Shown piece after piece: positions 33,811 through 41,880 of a stretch of 47,037 nt of DNA. A program made the translations under genes and the position numbers. The stretch lies in contig DASUTC010000259.1 in assembly GCA_036374795.1 (NCBI GenBank), positions 1-47,037 on the forward strand. The letters are read 5' to 3'. Numbering within the stretch: the stretch's first letter is position 1; each line of letters starts with the position of its first letter. The stretch comes from Herpetosiphonaceae bacterium. GTDB lineage: Bacteria; Chloroflexota; Chloroflexia; Chloroflexales; Kallotenuaceae. A model generated the notes under the pieces. It searched no databases and was not told the origin of the DNA. It was given only the letters and a program-made list of their open reading frames with translations.

Positions 33811-34628
33811 GCTATGGCAAGCCCCGCGACAGCGCCTATGTCGCGCTGCGTCCCGATCAGTTGGCGGCAAAGCTGGCGGAGGCTCCCGTCGCGTATGTGC
33901 CCTGGGGCGCGCTCGAATGGCACAGCATGCATCTGCCGGTCGGGCTGGATGGCCTGGTCGCGGAGTGTATCGCCGAGCGCGCGGTCGCGCGTACCAGCGG
34001 CGTGGTGCTGCCGACGATGTATCTGCCGATCACCGCGCTGCCGCATCGCTTCTCGATCTCGCTCAGCGCGTCGACGGTGCGGGCGGTGCTTGAGGAGCTG
34101 CTGGCGGAGCTGGCGCGGATCGGCTTTCGGGTGGTGGTGCTGCTGAGCGGACACTACGCGCAGGGCCACGAGCTGGTGCTGATCGATGTCGCCGAGCGCG
34201 CGATCGTCGATCATAATCTGCTGGTGCTGGCGACGCCGCCGATGGCGCTGGTCAGCGAGGAGTATCTCGATCATGCCGGGCGCTGGGAAACCGCGCAGCT
34301 CCTGGCGACGCATCCTGAGCTGGTCGATCTGCGTGCGCTCACCCAGGCGCTGGCCGACTATCCCGCCGGTCATGTCGCCGATCTGGGCATCCTGGGCGAG
34401 CTGCCCGTGTCGGCGACCGCTGCCAGCGGCGAGGTTGCGATCGAGCAGGCGCTCGACGCGATTGCGCAGTGGGTCAGCCTGCTGCTCCAGACTGGCGATC
34501 CACAGCCGCTCCGCGAGTTCTACGCGAGCCGCCGCGCGCTCTACCAGTCCTTCGTCGATCGCTACTTCAGCGGCTCGTACGAGGACGCCGCCGCCGCGTG
34601 GTGGGCGGAGCGGGTGAGGCGGGATTGA
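33807..34628 (+). CDS. creatininase-family amidohydrolase
   Basis: A 273-aa metal-dependent hydrolase of the creatininase family, which opens cyclic amides or cleaves small amides. The first metal motif is intact: GALEWHSMHLPVGLD (Glu, His, Asp). The second is SGHYAQGHE, where the family usually has GHYEN or NGHGGN. AAGGAGG precedes an ATG that overlaps the hisZ-like stop by four bases (ATGA), so the two are translationally coupled. Coupling to histidine-biosynthesis genes suggests a nitrogen or purine/imidazole-related substrate, but that is only inference. Confidence 0.83.
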   Translation: MSYGKPRDSAYVALRPDQLAAKLAEAPVAYVPWGALEWHSMHLPVGLDGLVAECIAERAVARTSGVVLPTMYLPITALPHRFSISLSASTVRAVLEELLAELARIGFRVVVLLSGHYAQGHELVLIDVAERAIVDHNLLVLATPPMALVSEEYLDHAGRWETAQLLATHPELVDLRALTQALADYPAGHVADLGILGELPVSATAASGEVAIEQALDAIAQWVSLLLQTGDPQPLREFYASRRALYQSFVDRYFSGSYEDAAAAWWAERVRRD

Positions 34629-34629
34629 T

Positions 34630-35003
34630 AGCGAAGAACAAAGAACAAACAAACAAAGAACAAAGGAACAGGTGGAGAGCCAAGAGCCAAGAACCGGGTG
34701 CCACGCCCAGAGGGCACCCGGCGCACTAAGAACTACGAACTAAGAACCAGGCACAGATTCTCCCCCTCTCCTATCACGGCGAAGGCGGAGGCCCGCCTGA
34801 GCGTGGGGCAGAGGGTGGCGCGGCAGCGACGGGGGTGAGGGCCGCAGCTTGAAACTCGAAACTTGAAACTTTGAACCGTGAGCCGGGTGAACAACTGATG
34901 CCGAAACAAACAGAGGACGACACAAAGAACAAAGAAACGTAACAAAGAACAACCGACTGACAAAGCCAGTCGTTTTGTTCTTTGCTCTTTGTTCTTTGTT
35001 CTA
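34630..35003. repeat. composite repeat region: heptad arrays with two palindromic cores
   Basis: This accounts for the 386-bp gap before hisG. Heptads in register (AACAAAG type) run 34630-34692. A GGGTGCC-type palindrome lies at 34694-34721. Four more heptads (AGAACTA type) run to about 34750. The CCCCCTCTCC/GGGGTGAGGGC element lies at 34758-34842. GAAACTY heptads follow to about 34880, then AACAAAG-type units that form the left arm of the hairpin at 34923-35003. No gene is supported here. Confidence 0.75.
34923..35003 (+). terminator. long imperfect hairpin with terminator-like tip, before hisG
   Basis: A 6-bp GC-containing tip, CGACTG (34954-34959) and CAGTCG (34967-34972), is followed by TTTTGTTCTTT. 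The flanking heptads are complementary (AACAAAG on the left, CTTTGTT on the right), so the stem can extend to roughly 35 bp. It would end transcription from the hisZ-like operon. Confidence 0.55.
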
Positions 35004-35014
35004 CCATTACACAT

Positions 35015-36043
35015 ATGCTACGCTTTGCAATTCCTTCCAAAGGCTCGCTGTACGATGCAGCGACGCGCTTTCTTGAAAGCAGCGGCCTGAAAGTGTCGCG
35101 GCCCAACCCACGGCAGTACACGGCCCGTATCCGCAGCCTGCCCGATGCCGAGGTGCTGCTGCACCGTCCGGCGGACATTGTGCAGAAGGTTGCGGCGGGC
35201 GATGTCGACCTGGGCATCACCGGCCTCGATCTGGTGGCGGAGCTGGCGGGCGACGACCAGAACCTGCTGATCGCCGATGAGGACCTGGGCTTTGGCGGCG
35301 TCGATCTAGTGCTGGCGGTGCCCGAAGCCTGGGTCGATGTGCAATCCCGGCACGATCTGGCCGATCTGGCCGCGGAGTGGGCCGCTGAGGGTCGTCAGCT
35401 TCGCATCGCGACCAAGTATCCCAACCTGGTGCGCGCCTTCTGCTACCGCCAGGGCATCAACGTCTTCACGCTCGTCGACTCGCAGGGCGCGACCGAGGCG
35501 GCTCCCGCGCTGGGCTACGCCGATCTGATCGCCGACATCACCGAAACCGGCACGACGTTTCGCGAGAACCGGCTCAAGATCGTCGCGGGCACCACGATGC
35601 TGCGCTCGCAGGCGTGTCTGATCTGCGGGCGGCGGGCGCTGCGCCAGGATTCCCAGAAGCTCGCGACGGTCAAGACGATTCTGGAGCTGATCGAGGCGCG
35701 CAGACGGGCGCGCGGCTTTGCCCAGGTGATCGCCAACGTGCCCGGCGCGTCGGTGGCGGATGTGGGGCGGCGGATCGTGGCCGTGCCCGATCTGGCGGGG
35801 CTGCAAGGCCCGACGGTCGCGCCCGTCTTCGACAAGACGCGGCTGGACGCGGCGGCGGGCGACGGCGGCTCCGGCTGGTACAGCATCTCGATCGTGGTCC
35901 ACAGCGACCGGACGCTGCCTGCGGTCGAGCATCTGCGCTCGCTGGGCAGCACCGGCATCGTCGTGCTGCCGCTGCACTATGTCTTCGGTGATCGCTCGGA
36001 CAGCTTCAGCCGCCTGCTTGAGCAGTTCGACGCCGACTCGTGA
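35015..36043 (+). CDS. hisG: ATP phosphoribosyltransferase (long form)
   Basis: A 342-aa enzyme catalysing the first step of histidine synthesis. MLRFAIPSKGSLYDAA opens domain 1. RPADIVQKVAAGDVDLGITGLDLV and LRIATKYPNLVRAF follow, and the PRPP-binding loop region is ADLIADITETGTTFRENRLKI. The C-terminal part (about 255-342) is an ACT-like regulatory domain, so this is the feedback-controlled long form, somewhat longer than typical. The start ATG 35015 fits the first strand. No Shine-Dalgarno sequence precedes it, since the upstream sequence is T/C-rich heptad repeat. Confidence 0.92.
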   Translation: MLRFAIPSKGSLYDAATRFLESSGLKVSRPNPRQYTARIRSLPDAEVLLHRPADIVQKVAAGDVDLGITGLDLVAELAGDDQNLLIADEDLGFGGVDLVLAVPEAWVDVQSRHDLADLAAEWAAEGRQLRIATKYPNLVRAFCYRQGINVFTLVDSQGATEAAPALGYADLIADITETGTTFRENRLKIVAGTTMLRSQACLICGRRALRQDSQKLATVKTILELIEARRRARGFAQVIANVPGASVADVGRRIVAVPDLAGLQGPTVAPVFDKTRLDAAAGDGGSGWYSISIVVHSDRTLPAVEHLRSLGSTGIVVLPLHYVFGDRSDSFSRLLEQFDADS

Positions 36044-36184
36044 GCGCTCGTGCCGGGGCTAGGCGCTGCGATCCGAACGCGCTAGCGCCGATGAGGACGA
36101 TATACCTGTTGGATGCACAGCCCGATCGGTATGATCGAGCCTCTACGCCGCGAGGCGCGTCTGTTTTGTGGAAAGGTGCTGTCG

Positions 36185-36757
36185 ATGTCGCTACCTGAGG
36201 TGCTCTTTGTCTTTGCCGCGCCCTATCTGCTGGCCTGGCTGACCGCGAATGCGATCCGGCGCGTGAATATGCTCCCGCCGACCGCCTCGCCCGCGACGAT
36301 CGCGCGCAATCATCTGGGACGGCTCACGGTGCAGCAGCGGCGGGCGCTGCTGCTCTACAATCTGCCGGAGATCATCTTTGGCCTTGCCGCGATCCTCTTC
36401 GCGCTGGGCTGGCAGCCCGATGCCGGGCTGCAAGGCACTGCCCTGCGCTGGGGACTGGCCGGTATGGCGCTGGTGCGGCTGGGCCTGCTCTGGCCCGTCT
36501 GGCGCGATCTGGTTGGCGGCAAGGTATCCGCGCTGAGCGGGCCGCTGCGGAAGATCCAGTTTCGCTCGCGGCTGGCGCTGGCAACCGAGGACGGCCCGAT
36601 CGTGGTGCTGCCCGTCGAGCGCGCGCTCTACGCCGGATACGACGCTGGACAGCCCGTGACGATCTTCTACACGCCGCACAGCAAGCGTGTGGTCGCGGTG
36701 CAGCCCCTGGCCGAGGATTCTGCTCGCGCCGCCAGCCCGGTCCACGCCACCGCGTAG
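36185..36757 (+). CDS. membrane protein of unknown function
   Basis: A 190-aa protein with an N-terminal hydrophobic segment (about 5-22), two or three further hydrophobic segments around 60-115, and a soluble C-terminal part of beta character (ALSGPLRKIQFRSRLALAT to QPVTIFYTPHSKRVVAVQPL). That tail resembles the single small beta-barrel seen in other conserved bacterial membrane proteins. AAAGG lies 8 nt before ATG 36185. I do not recognise a named family. It follows hisG after 141 nt on the same strand. Confidence 0.65.
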   Translation: MSLPEVLFVFAAPYLLAWLTANAIRRVNMLPPTASPATIARNHLGRLTVQQRRALLLYNLPEIIFGLAAILFALGWQPDAGLQGTALRWGLAGMALVRLGLLWPVWRDLVGGKVSALSGPLRKIQFRSRLALATEDGPIVVLPVERALYAGYDAGQPVTIFYTPHSKRVVAVQPLAEDSARAASPVHATA

Positions 36758-36815
36758 GCCCTGGTGGTACACGCGCCGCACGATCCCGCTCCCACAGCCG
36801 AAGCGTGCCTGTAGC

Positions 36816-37367
36816 CTACTGGGGAGCGGGGTATTTTGCCGCCAATTTTTTGACCGTCGTTGCGCTGCGCATCGTCGCTGGCATGCCGATCGTCTTTTCG
36901 AGCAGCGCGCCGGAAAAGGCCGACTCGCTGAGCTTGGTGCGGCATAGCCAGTAGATTTCGCGCCCGTGGACGTGAAAGTCGTCGGTCGGCGAGCGAAGGG
37001 CCATCAGCTTTTGCCGCGCCTCTTTGGTGGGCGGCGCTGCCACGAACGAGATATAGAGCGAGCTGCCTTCCGCATCGGCCTTGGCGAACGGCTGATAGGC
37101 TGCAATCGCCGCCAGCTCGGCGGTCGTTCGCAGGAATGTCGCGACCTCGTAGCCCAGCGCTTGCTTGAGGTGACGCTCGATCTGCGCTTCGAGCGCGCGC
37201 GCGTCCGCGTTCGGCGATTCAAAGATCACATTGCCGCTTGCGATGAACGTCGCGACGTTAGCAAACGAAAGCTCCTCAAAGAGCGCGCGCAGGTCGGCCA
37301 TCTTGACGGTATGACCGCCAACGTTAATCGCCCGCAGAAACGCGATATATTGCTGGGCTGCGCTCAT
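36816..37367 (-). CDS. DUF1697 family protein
   Basis: A 183-aa cytoplasmic protein with the DUF1697 opening YIAFLRAINVGGHTVKMADLRALFEELSFANVATFIASGNVIFES, then a second similar alpha/beta half ending in EKTIGMPATMRSATTVKKLA. The family is widespread and of unknown biochemical role. GAGGAG lies 7 nt before the ATG. The gene is complete and apparently monocistronic, with an extended -10 (TGcTAGAAT, minus strand, 37413-37405) upstream. Confidence 0.88.
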   Translation of the reverse strand: MSAAQQYIAFLRAINVGGHTVKMADLRALFEELSFANVATFIASGNVIFESPNADARALEAQIERHLKQALGYEVATFLRTTAELAAIAAYQPFAKADAEGSSLYISFVAAPPTKEARQKLMALRSPTDDFHVHGREIYWLCRTKLSESAFSGALLEKTIGMPATMRSATTVKKLAAKYPAPQ

Positions 37368-37404
37368 CGGTCGGCTCCTCAGATGCGTACCAAAAGCATG
37401 CGCT

Positions 37405-37413
37405 ATTCTAGCA
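37405..37413 (-). promoter_or_regulatory. extended -10 promoter of the DUF1697 gene
   Basis: On the minus strand, TG, one base, TAGAAT (37410-37405), about 38 nt upstream of the ATG. The -35 is poor. Confidence 0.45.
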
Positions 37414-37471
37414 CAGATTTGCTAGAAGGCATCCGACACCTCTGCCGTGACTTGGTCAAGGGCAAAAAGCA

Positions 37472-38041
37472 CTACCCTGACTTGACAGGCGTAGTCCGGG
37501 CATCGAGCAGTTGCATCAGTAGGCGAATCTGCTCCTGCTGCATCGCGACCAGCTCGGCCCATTGATGCTCACGTAGCTCGTCGAACTTTTCATGAAGGCT
37601 GGCGATTTCGAGCTCAGCCTTCAAATTCACCTCGTAGTCATGCGCTACGGTCAGCCGATCCTTTGCCGCCTGGCGATTCTGCGACATCATGATGATCGGT
37701 GCCTGGATCGCGGCGAGCATCGAGAGCACAAGATTGAGCAGAATGTATGGATACGGGTCAAAGGCTTCTGCGCGGCGTGCCAGGACTAATGAGTTGAGGA
37801 TAATCCATGAGAAGAGGATCGCGGCAAACAGCATGATAAAGGTCCATGATCCGCCAAAGGTCGCCACCCGATCGGCCAGCCGTTGCCCAAATGTCAACCG
37901 CTCTTCAAAATCGCGGTTGGTATTCCGGCTGATATGGATGCCTTCGACATGCTGCCGAAGAATCTGCTGCTCACGCGCTGATAGCGCCTCGAAGCTGGTT
38001 CGCAGCCGTTTCTTTGCGACTTCTTGTAGGCTGTTCGTCAT
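37472..38041 (-). CDS. DUF1003 membrane protein
   Basis: A 189-aa protein with two transmembrane helices (about 62-85 and 97-120). The DUF1003 core is TFGQRLADRVATFGGSWTFIM to DPYPYILLNLVLSMLAAIQAPIIMMSQNRQAAKDR. A C-terminal charged helical tail is probably a coiled coil. AGGAG lies 7 nt before the ATG. The family is linked in other bacteria to membrane-associated or cyclic-nucleotide-type regulation, without a defined activity. The 282-bp gap upstream (38042-38323) shows no gene. Confidence 0.87.
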   Translation of the reverse strand: MTNSLQEVAKKRLRTSFEALSAREQQILRQHVEGIHISRNTNRDFEERLTFGQRLADRVATFGGSWTFIMLFAAILFSWIILNSLVLARRAEAFDPYPYILLNLVLSMLAAIQAPIIMMSQNRQAAKDRLTVAHDYEVNLKAELEIASLHEKFDELREHQWAELVAMQQEQIRLLMQLLDARTTPVKSG

Positions 38042-38323
38042 ATCGTGCTCCTGTCATCTTGTGCCAAGCTCAGGGTTAGATTGAGTGTAGCCTCGTCCAG
38101 ATCCGGTTTGTAAATTGTACAGCAGGAGGCTGCGCGGACCAACATGGAGCGAATCGCCTGGAATACCCTCGCGTGCGCTCAGGTCGCGCGCTACGCTTGC
38201 CGCTGCAACCTTTGATGAGCGGTCTTCGTCGATTCAGACGCGCTGAGCAACGTCACGAAACAGCGCGATCGTCGCCGATACCTGGCAACCGGCTTTACCG
38301 CACCGTCATCTGAGGAGCAAACC

Positions 38324-38869
38324 ATGACGCGACAACGCATCGCATTCACGATCATGCTGGCCTATCTGTGGGTGATGATGATCCTGTTGGGCAGCATCGC
38401 CATCGAGACGTTTATGATCTATCCCAATATTTTCCACAACCCGCCGGAGTCGTTCGACATCGCGCTGAAGTTCATGTCGGTTCGCGCTCCAAACGACTTC
38501 TTTCCGCCGCTCGGTTTTCTTAGCTGGGTGACGGGCGCGGGGGCCTTGCTCCTGGGCTGGAATGTGCGCTCAGCACGGTATTGGATCTTGGGTAGCCTGC
38601 TGATGATCGTGTGTGAGGGACTGGTTTCGATGGCGTTTTTCTGGCCGCGCAACACGATCATGTTTATCGAGGGGCCAGCGGTCCATTCGGCGGCCTTTCT
38701 GCGGCAGACCGCTCAAGAGTTCCAGACGCTCCACTGGTCAAGGGTGGCGTTCAATCTGGCGAGTTCGGTATTCATCTTCACGGGCTTCTTGAAGTTCTAC
38801 CGCCATAGGATCATCGCTCAGCACGCGCTGACGGCCCCACGCGGTACAATACAGGCAAGAGGAGCCTGA
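38324..38869 (+). CDS. four-helix membrane protein, possibly DUF1772-like
   Basis: A 181-aa membrane protein with four hydrophobic segments (about 8-30, 62-82, 88-110 and 148-165). The stretch NTIMFIEGPAVHSAAFLRQTAQEFQTLHWSRVAFNLAS recalls the HW.R motif of DUF1772/anthrone-oxygenase-like proteins, but I am not sure of the match. GAGGAG lies 6 nt before the ATG. Its stop overlaps the next ATG by one base (TGATG), so it is probably translationally coupled to the nuclease gene. Confidence 0.7.
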   Translation: MTRQRIAFTIMLAYLWVMMILLGSIAIETFMIYPNIFHNPPESFDIALKFMSVRAPNDFFPPLGFLSWVTGAGALLLGWNVRSARYWILGSLLMIVCEGLVSMAFFWPRNTIMFIEGPAVHSAAFLRQTAQEFQTLHWSRVAFNLASSVFIFTGFLKFYRHRIIAQHALTAPRGTIQARGA

Positions 38870-40524
38870 TGAATCTGCGCGATGCAATCACGGTCAACAA
38901 TCAGCCGCTCAGCGCGGCAGCGCCGGTCGGCGATTTCTACGAGTGGCAGCCGATCGAGATTGGCTGCGCGCCGCAGCCGGGCGTAGTGGCCGCGCGGCTG
39001 CGGATCGATGCTGCCGACCTGGGCTCGCCGACGACGACGCTGGGCGATACGACCTGGCGCTGGCGCTGGAATCCGCAGCACGCGGTCGGTCGCTTCGAGG
39101 CGACGCTTGAGCTGCGCCGCGCCGACGATACGACGACCGAGTCGTTCGAGCTGCGGATCGTGCCGCGCAAGCTCGACCTTGAGCGCTACGAGGCGCTGAT
39201 CACGGCAGTGCAGCGCGATGCCTATGCGATCGTCTATGCGCTGAGCGGTGGTCGCGAGGGCGCGACGCTCCAACCTCCATCCGCTCCGCAGCGTCCGCTC
39301 GTCGAGGAGTACTACACGCTGGTCGAGCGGCATGTCGCGGACGCTTTGGCGCTGGTCAAACAGATCGGGCCGCGACCGCATCACACGTTGCAGCCGCAGC
39401 CGACCGAGACACAGTTGCCGGAGGTCGATCGGCTGGAGGCGGCGGCGCTGGCCGAGGCGCTGCGTGGCCCGCTGGACGATCTGCCCGACGATGTGCTGCC
39501 GCCGCTTCAGGCGGCGCTGCGTCCGCCTGAGCGCGTGCGCGGCGGTCCCGTGCCGCGCATGGTCCGTACCGCCCGCTCGACCGCGTCGCACGATGTGATC
39601 GAGCACCGGCTGCTGAAGCATGTGCTGCATGTGCTGCTCTGGCGCATGGGCTTTGTGCGCGAGATGGTGCGTCGCGAGCTGCTGCGCCGCCAGCGTAACG
39701 CGCAGGTGATCGACGAGGGCGGCGCGCTCGCTACGTTTGAGCGCTGGCACAAGCGCTGCGGACGAGCGCTGCGCGATCTGCGCAAGGCGCTTGAGTCGCC
39801 GTTCCTGGCGGGCGTTGCCGCGCTGCATGCGCTGCCCGGTCCCACGCACCTGATGCGCCACGACCCGCGCTACCGCCGCCTGTACGAGCTATACCGACAC
39901 CTGCGCGCCGTGCCGTTCATCGCTCTGGACAGCCCGACGCTCTGGCTGCCGATCCAGGAGTTGCCGCTGCTCTACGAGCAGTGGTGCGCGCTGCAAGTCG
40001 TCAACGCGCTGCTGCCGATGGGCGAGATCCTTGTGCAATCGCTTGTGGCGCGCGCCCAGCAGGCGACCGATCCGATCCGCAGTAGTCGCTGGACCCTTCG
40101 CCTCAGCCAGAACACGCCGCTGCTGACCGTGCGGCGCGCGGATGGAGCCCGGCTGGCTGTCTGCTACCAGCGGCGCTACCAGCCCCAGCCGCCGTCGAGC
40201 GCGGTGCTCGGCGCGCTCGATCCGTTTGTGCGCATCCCCGATATTGCCGTGGAGCGCGCGCGCGCCGAGCAGCCGCAGGAGGTGCTGATCTTCGACGCCA
40301 AGTATCGTGTCGCGCCCGATGGCTGTGTGCCCCAGGACGCGCTCGACGATGCCTATGCCTACCGCAGCGCGATCGGCGTGGCAGGAGCGCGGGCGACACT
40401 CGGCACGTTTTTGCTCTTCCCCGGCACCGTGCCGCTCATCACCGCCGATCGGGTCGGCGCGCTGCCGTTTCAGCCCGGAGCTACTGCCGACCTCGCGCAG
40501 GTGTTGCAGCAAGCTTTCGGATAA
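38869..40524 (+). CDS. DUF2357 / DUF524-type PD-(D/E)XK nuclease
   Basis: A 551-aa protein. The N-terminal half (about 1-280) matches the general plan of DUF2357: a strand-rich start, then a long helical region. The C-terminal third holds a PD-(D/E)XK nuclease site: Asp458 in RIPDIAVE, and Asp476 and Lys478 in VLIFDAKYRVA, followed by DALDDAYAYRSAI. Proteins of this type usually accompany McrB-like AAA+ GTPases in modification-dependent restriction. No such partner gene is in the window. AGAGGAG precedes an ATG that overlaps the upstream membrane-protein stop. Confidence 0.8.
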   Translation: MNLRDAITVNNQPLSAAAPVGDFYEWQPIEIGCAPQPGVVAARLRIDAADLGSPTTTLGDTTWRWRWNPQHAVGRFEATLELRRADDTTTESFELRIVPRKLDLERYEALITAVQRDAYAIVYALSGGREGATLQPPSAPQRPLVEEYYTLVERHVADALALVKQIGPRPHHTLQPQPTETQLPEVDRLEAAALAEALRGPLDDLPDDVLPPLQAALRPPERVRGGPVPRMVRTARSTASHDVIEHRLLKHVLHVLLWRMGFVREMVRRELLRRQRNAQVIDEGGALATFERWHKRCGRALRDLRKALESPFLAGVAALHALPGPTHLMRHDPRYRRLYELYRHLRAVPFIALDSPTLWLPIQELPLLYEQWCALQVVNALLPMGEILVQSLVARAQQATDPIRSSRWTLRLSQNTPLLTVRRADGARLAVCYQRRYQPQPPSSAVLGALDPFVRIPDIAVERARAEQPQEVLIFDAKYRVAPDGCVPQDALDDAYAYRSAIGVAGARATLGTFLLFPGTVPLITADRVGALPFQPGATADLAQVLQQAFG

Positions 40525-40526
40525 CT

Positions 40527-40663
40527 TCAAGTTTCGAGTTCCGAGTTTCGCTTTGCATGCCCTCACCCCCGGCCTGCTCTCCTGTTGGATAGGCGAGGGG
40601 GAGCAGTGCCTCGCGGTGCTTGGTGCTTGCTGCTTGGTTCTTTGTTCCGCTGTTCTTGTGTTC
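40527..40663. repeat. composite repeat: heptads, inverted GGGGTGAGGGC core, heptads
   Basis: Heptads AAGTTTC, GAGTTCC and GAGTTTC run at 40527-40550. A reverse-strand copy of the CCCCCTCTCC...GGGGTGAGGGC element lies at 40559-40606. Seven heptads in strict register (GGTGCTT, GCTGCTT, GGTTCTT and others) run at 40615-40663. The order array-core-array matches the 7744-7912 and 34630-35003 elements. Confidence 0.7.
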
Positions 40664-40770
40664 CCACACCCTGGCGTGTCGGCGTAGGAGCAGGCTTGAC
40701 TCGCGTCGTAGAATAGGGCGCATCGATGCAGAAGCGATACCTCATCCGTTCCAACCAGAGGAGAGCTGCG

Positions 40771-41040
40771 ATGCCCTGCCTACTTGGACTTCTGGCGCTG
40801 GCGACACCACGTTTGGTAATCGTACTCTTATGGCTGTTCAGCGATTGGTTCACCGGAATCTTCGAATCGGCGCTATGGCCGGTGCTGGGCTTCTTCTTTC
40901 TGCCCACCACGCTGCTCTGGTACACCGCCGTTCAGCATTGGTTCGGTGGCGCGTGGACCTTCTGGCCGATCGTCGGCCTCGTGATCGCTCTGATGATCGA
41001 TGTGTCGCCTGCCGGAAGCCGACGGAAGGCCGAGGCGTAG
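40771..41040 (+). CDS. small two- to three-helix membrane protein
   Basis: An 89-aa protein. MPCLLGLLALATPRLVIVLLWLFSDW begins with a hydrophobic helix. A second (VLGFFFLPTTLLWYTAV) and a third (FWPIVGLVIALMIDV) follow, with a short basic tail. Small conserved membrane proteins with this opening occur in many bacteria without assigned function. The frame is open from 40726, but GAGGAGA lies 7 nt before ATG 40771 and the protein begins with its first helix there. Confidence 0.72.
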   Translation: MPCLLGLLALATPRLVIVLLWLFSDWFTGIFESALWPVLGFFFLPTTLLWYTAVQHWFGGAWTFWPIVGLVIALMIDVSPAGSRRKAEA

Positions 41041-41089
41041 ACGCGCGACGAAGATGCAACGGTGCTGAGGCGAAAGGATCGTGCGTACT

Positions 41090-41773
41090 ATGGCGCGACG
41101 ACAACAGTCTCGAGGGTCGTGTGTCTTTTGCGGGAAATCGATGACGCGCGGTGGTCTTGCCAGGCACCTGGCAACCTGCTCCGAGCGCCAGGCGGCGATC
41201 CAGCGCGCCGATCAGGGCAAGGGAGCCGAAGATCCCTGGTACCATCTCCAGATTCAAGACGCAGGCTATGGCGATTATTGGCTGCATATCGAGATTCGCG
41301 GCTCAGCATCGCTCGCCGTGCTCGATCAGTATTTGCGCGCGATCTGGTTGGAGTGCTGCGGACATCTCAGTCAATTCTCGGTTGGCGGATGGAGCGGGCA
41401 GGAGATTGCAAAAAACCGCAAAATTGCGCAGGTCTTCCAGCCAGGCGTGACGGTGACGCATATCTATGATTTTGGCACGTCCTCAGAAACCTTGATCAAG
41501 CTGGTCGGCACTCGTACCGGCAAGGCGCTGACAAGACACCCGATTGTGCTGCTGGCGCGCAACGATCCGTTCCAGGCGCAGTGTATCGAGTGCGAACAGC
41601 CTGCGATCTGGCTGTGCATCCAGTGCCTCTACGAGGACGAAGCGGGCGGAGTGCTCTGTGATCGTCATGCCGAGGAGCATCCGCACACCGACTACGGAGA
41701 GCCGATGCCGCTGGTCAACTCGCCGCGAGTTGGCATGTGTGGCTATGGGGGACCGGCAGAGCCGCCCTACTGA
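41090..41773 (+). CDS. zinc-finger / pRiA4b ORF-3-like protein
   Basis: A 227-aa protein. The N-terminal finger CVFCGKSMTRGGLARHLATC supplies a CCHC site. The middle (about 50-145) resembles the plasmid pRiA4b ORF-3/IS1096-passenger domain (YHLQIQDAGYGDYWLHIEI, VTHIYDFGTSSETLIKLVG). The C-terminus has further Cys/His pairs (CIECEQPAIWLCIQC, GVLCDRHAEEHPH) that look like a second zinc site. The family often sits near mobile elements, and its role is unknown. The start is unsure: AAAGG is 12 nt before ATG 41090 and only 4 nt before GTG 41081. Confidence 0.78.
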   Translation: MARRQQSRGSCVFCGKSMTRGGLARHLATCSERQAAIQRADQGKGAEDPWYHLQIQDAGYGDYWLHIEIRGSASLAVLDQYLRAIWLECCGHLSQFSVGGWSGQEIAKNRKIAQVFQPGVTVTHIYDFGTSSETLIKLVGTRTGKALTRHPIVLLARNDPFQAQCIECEQPAIWLCIQCLYEDEAGGVLCDRHAEEHPHTDYGEPMPLVNSPRVGMCGYGGPAEPPY

Positions 41774-41815
41774 GGATGCGCCGCGCTGAGTTTTGGCGAT
41801 CGGTCGAAAGTCCAA

Positions 41816-41843
41816 TTGAAACACGACCGATCCATGCTATGCT
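41816..41843 (+). promoter_or_regulatory. candidate promoter of the small-ORF unit
   Basis: TTGAAA at 41816-41821, 16 nt, TATGCT at 41838-41843, with TG one base upstream of the -10. It lies 38 nt before the 33-codon ORF. Confidence 0.5.
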
Positions 41844-41880
41844 CGCCTCTACGATAGCAACTCAAGGAGCCACATCACGA

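Noticed and set aside
34630-35003. Heptad arrays considered as a CRISPR array
   Set aside because: Units are only 7 nt, degenerate and contiguous, with no spacers of constant length and no cas genes.
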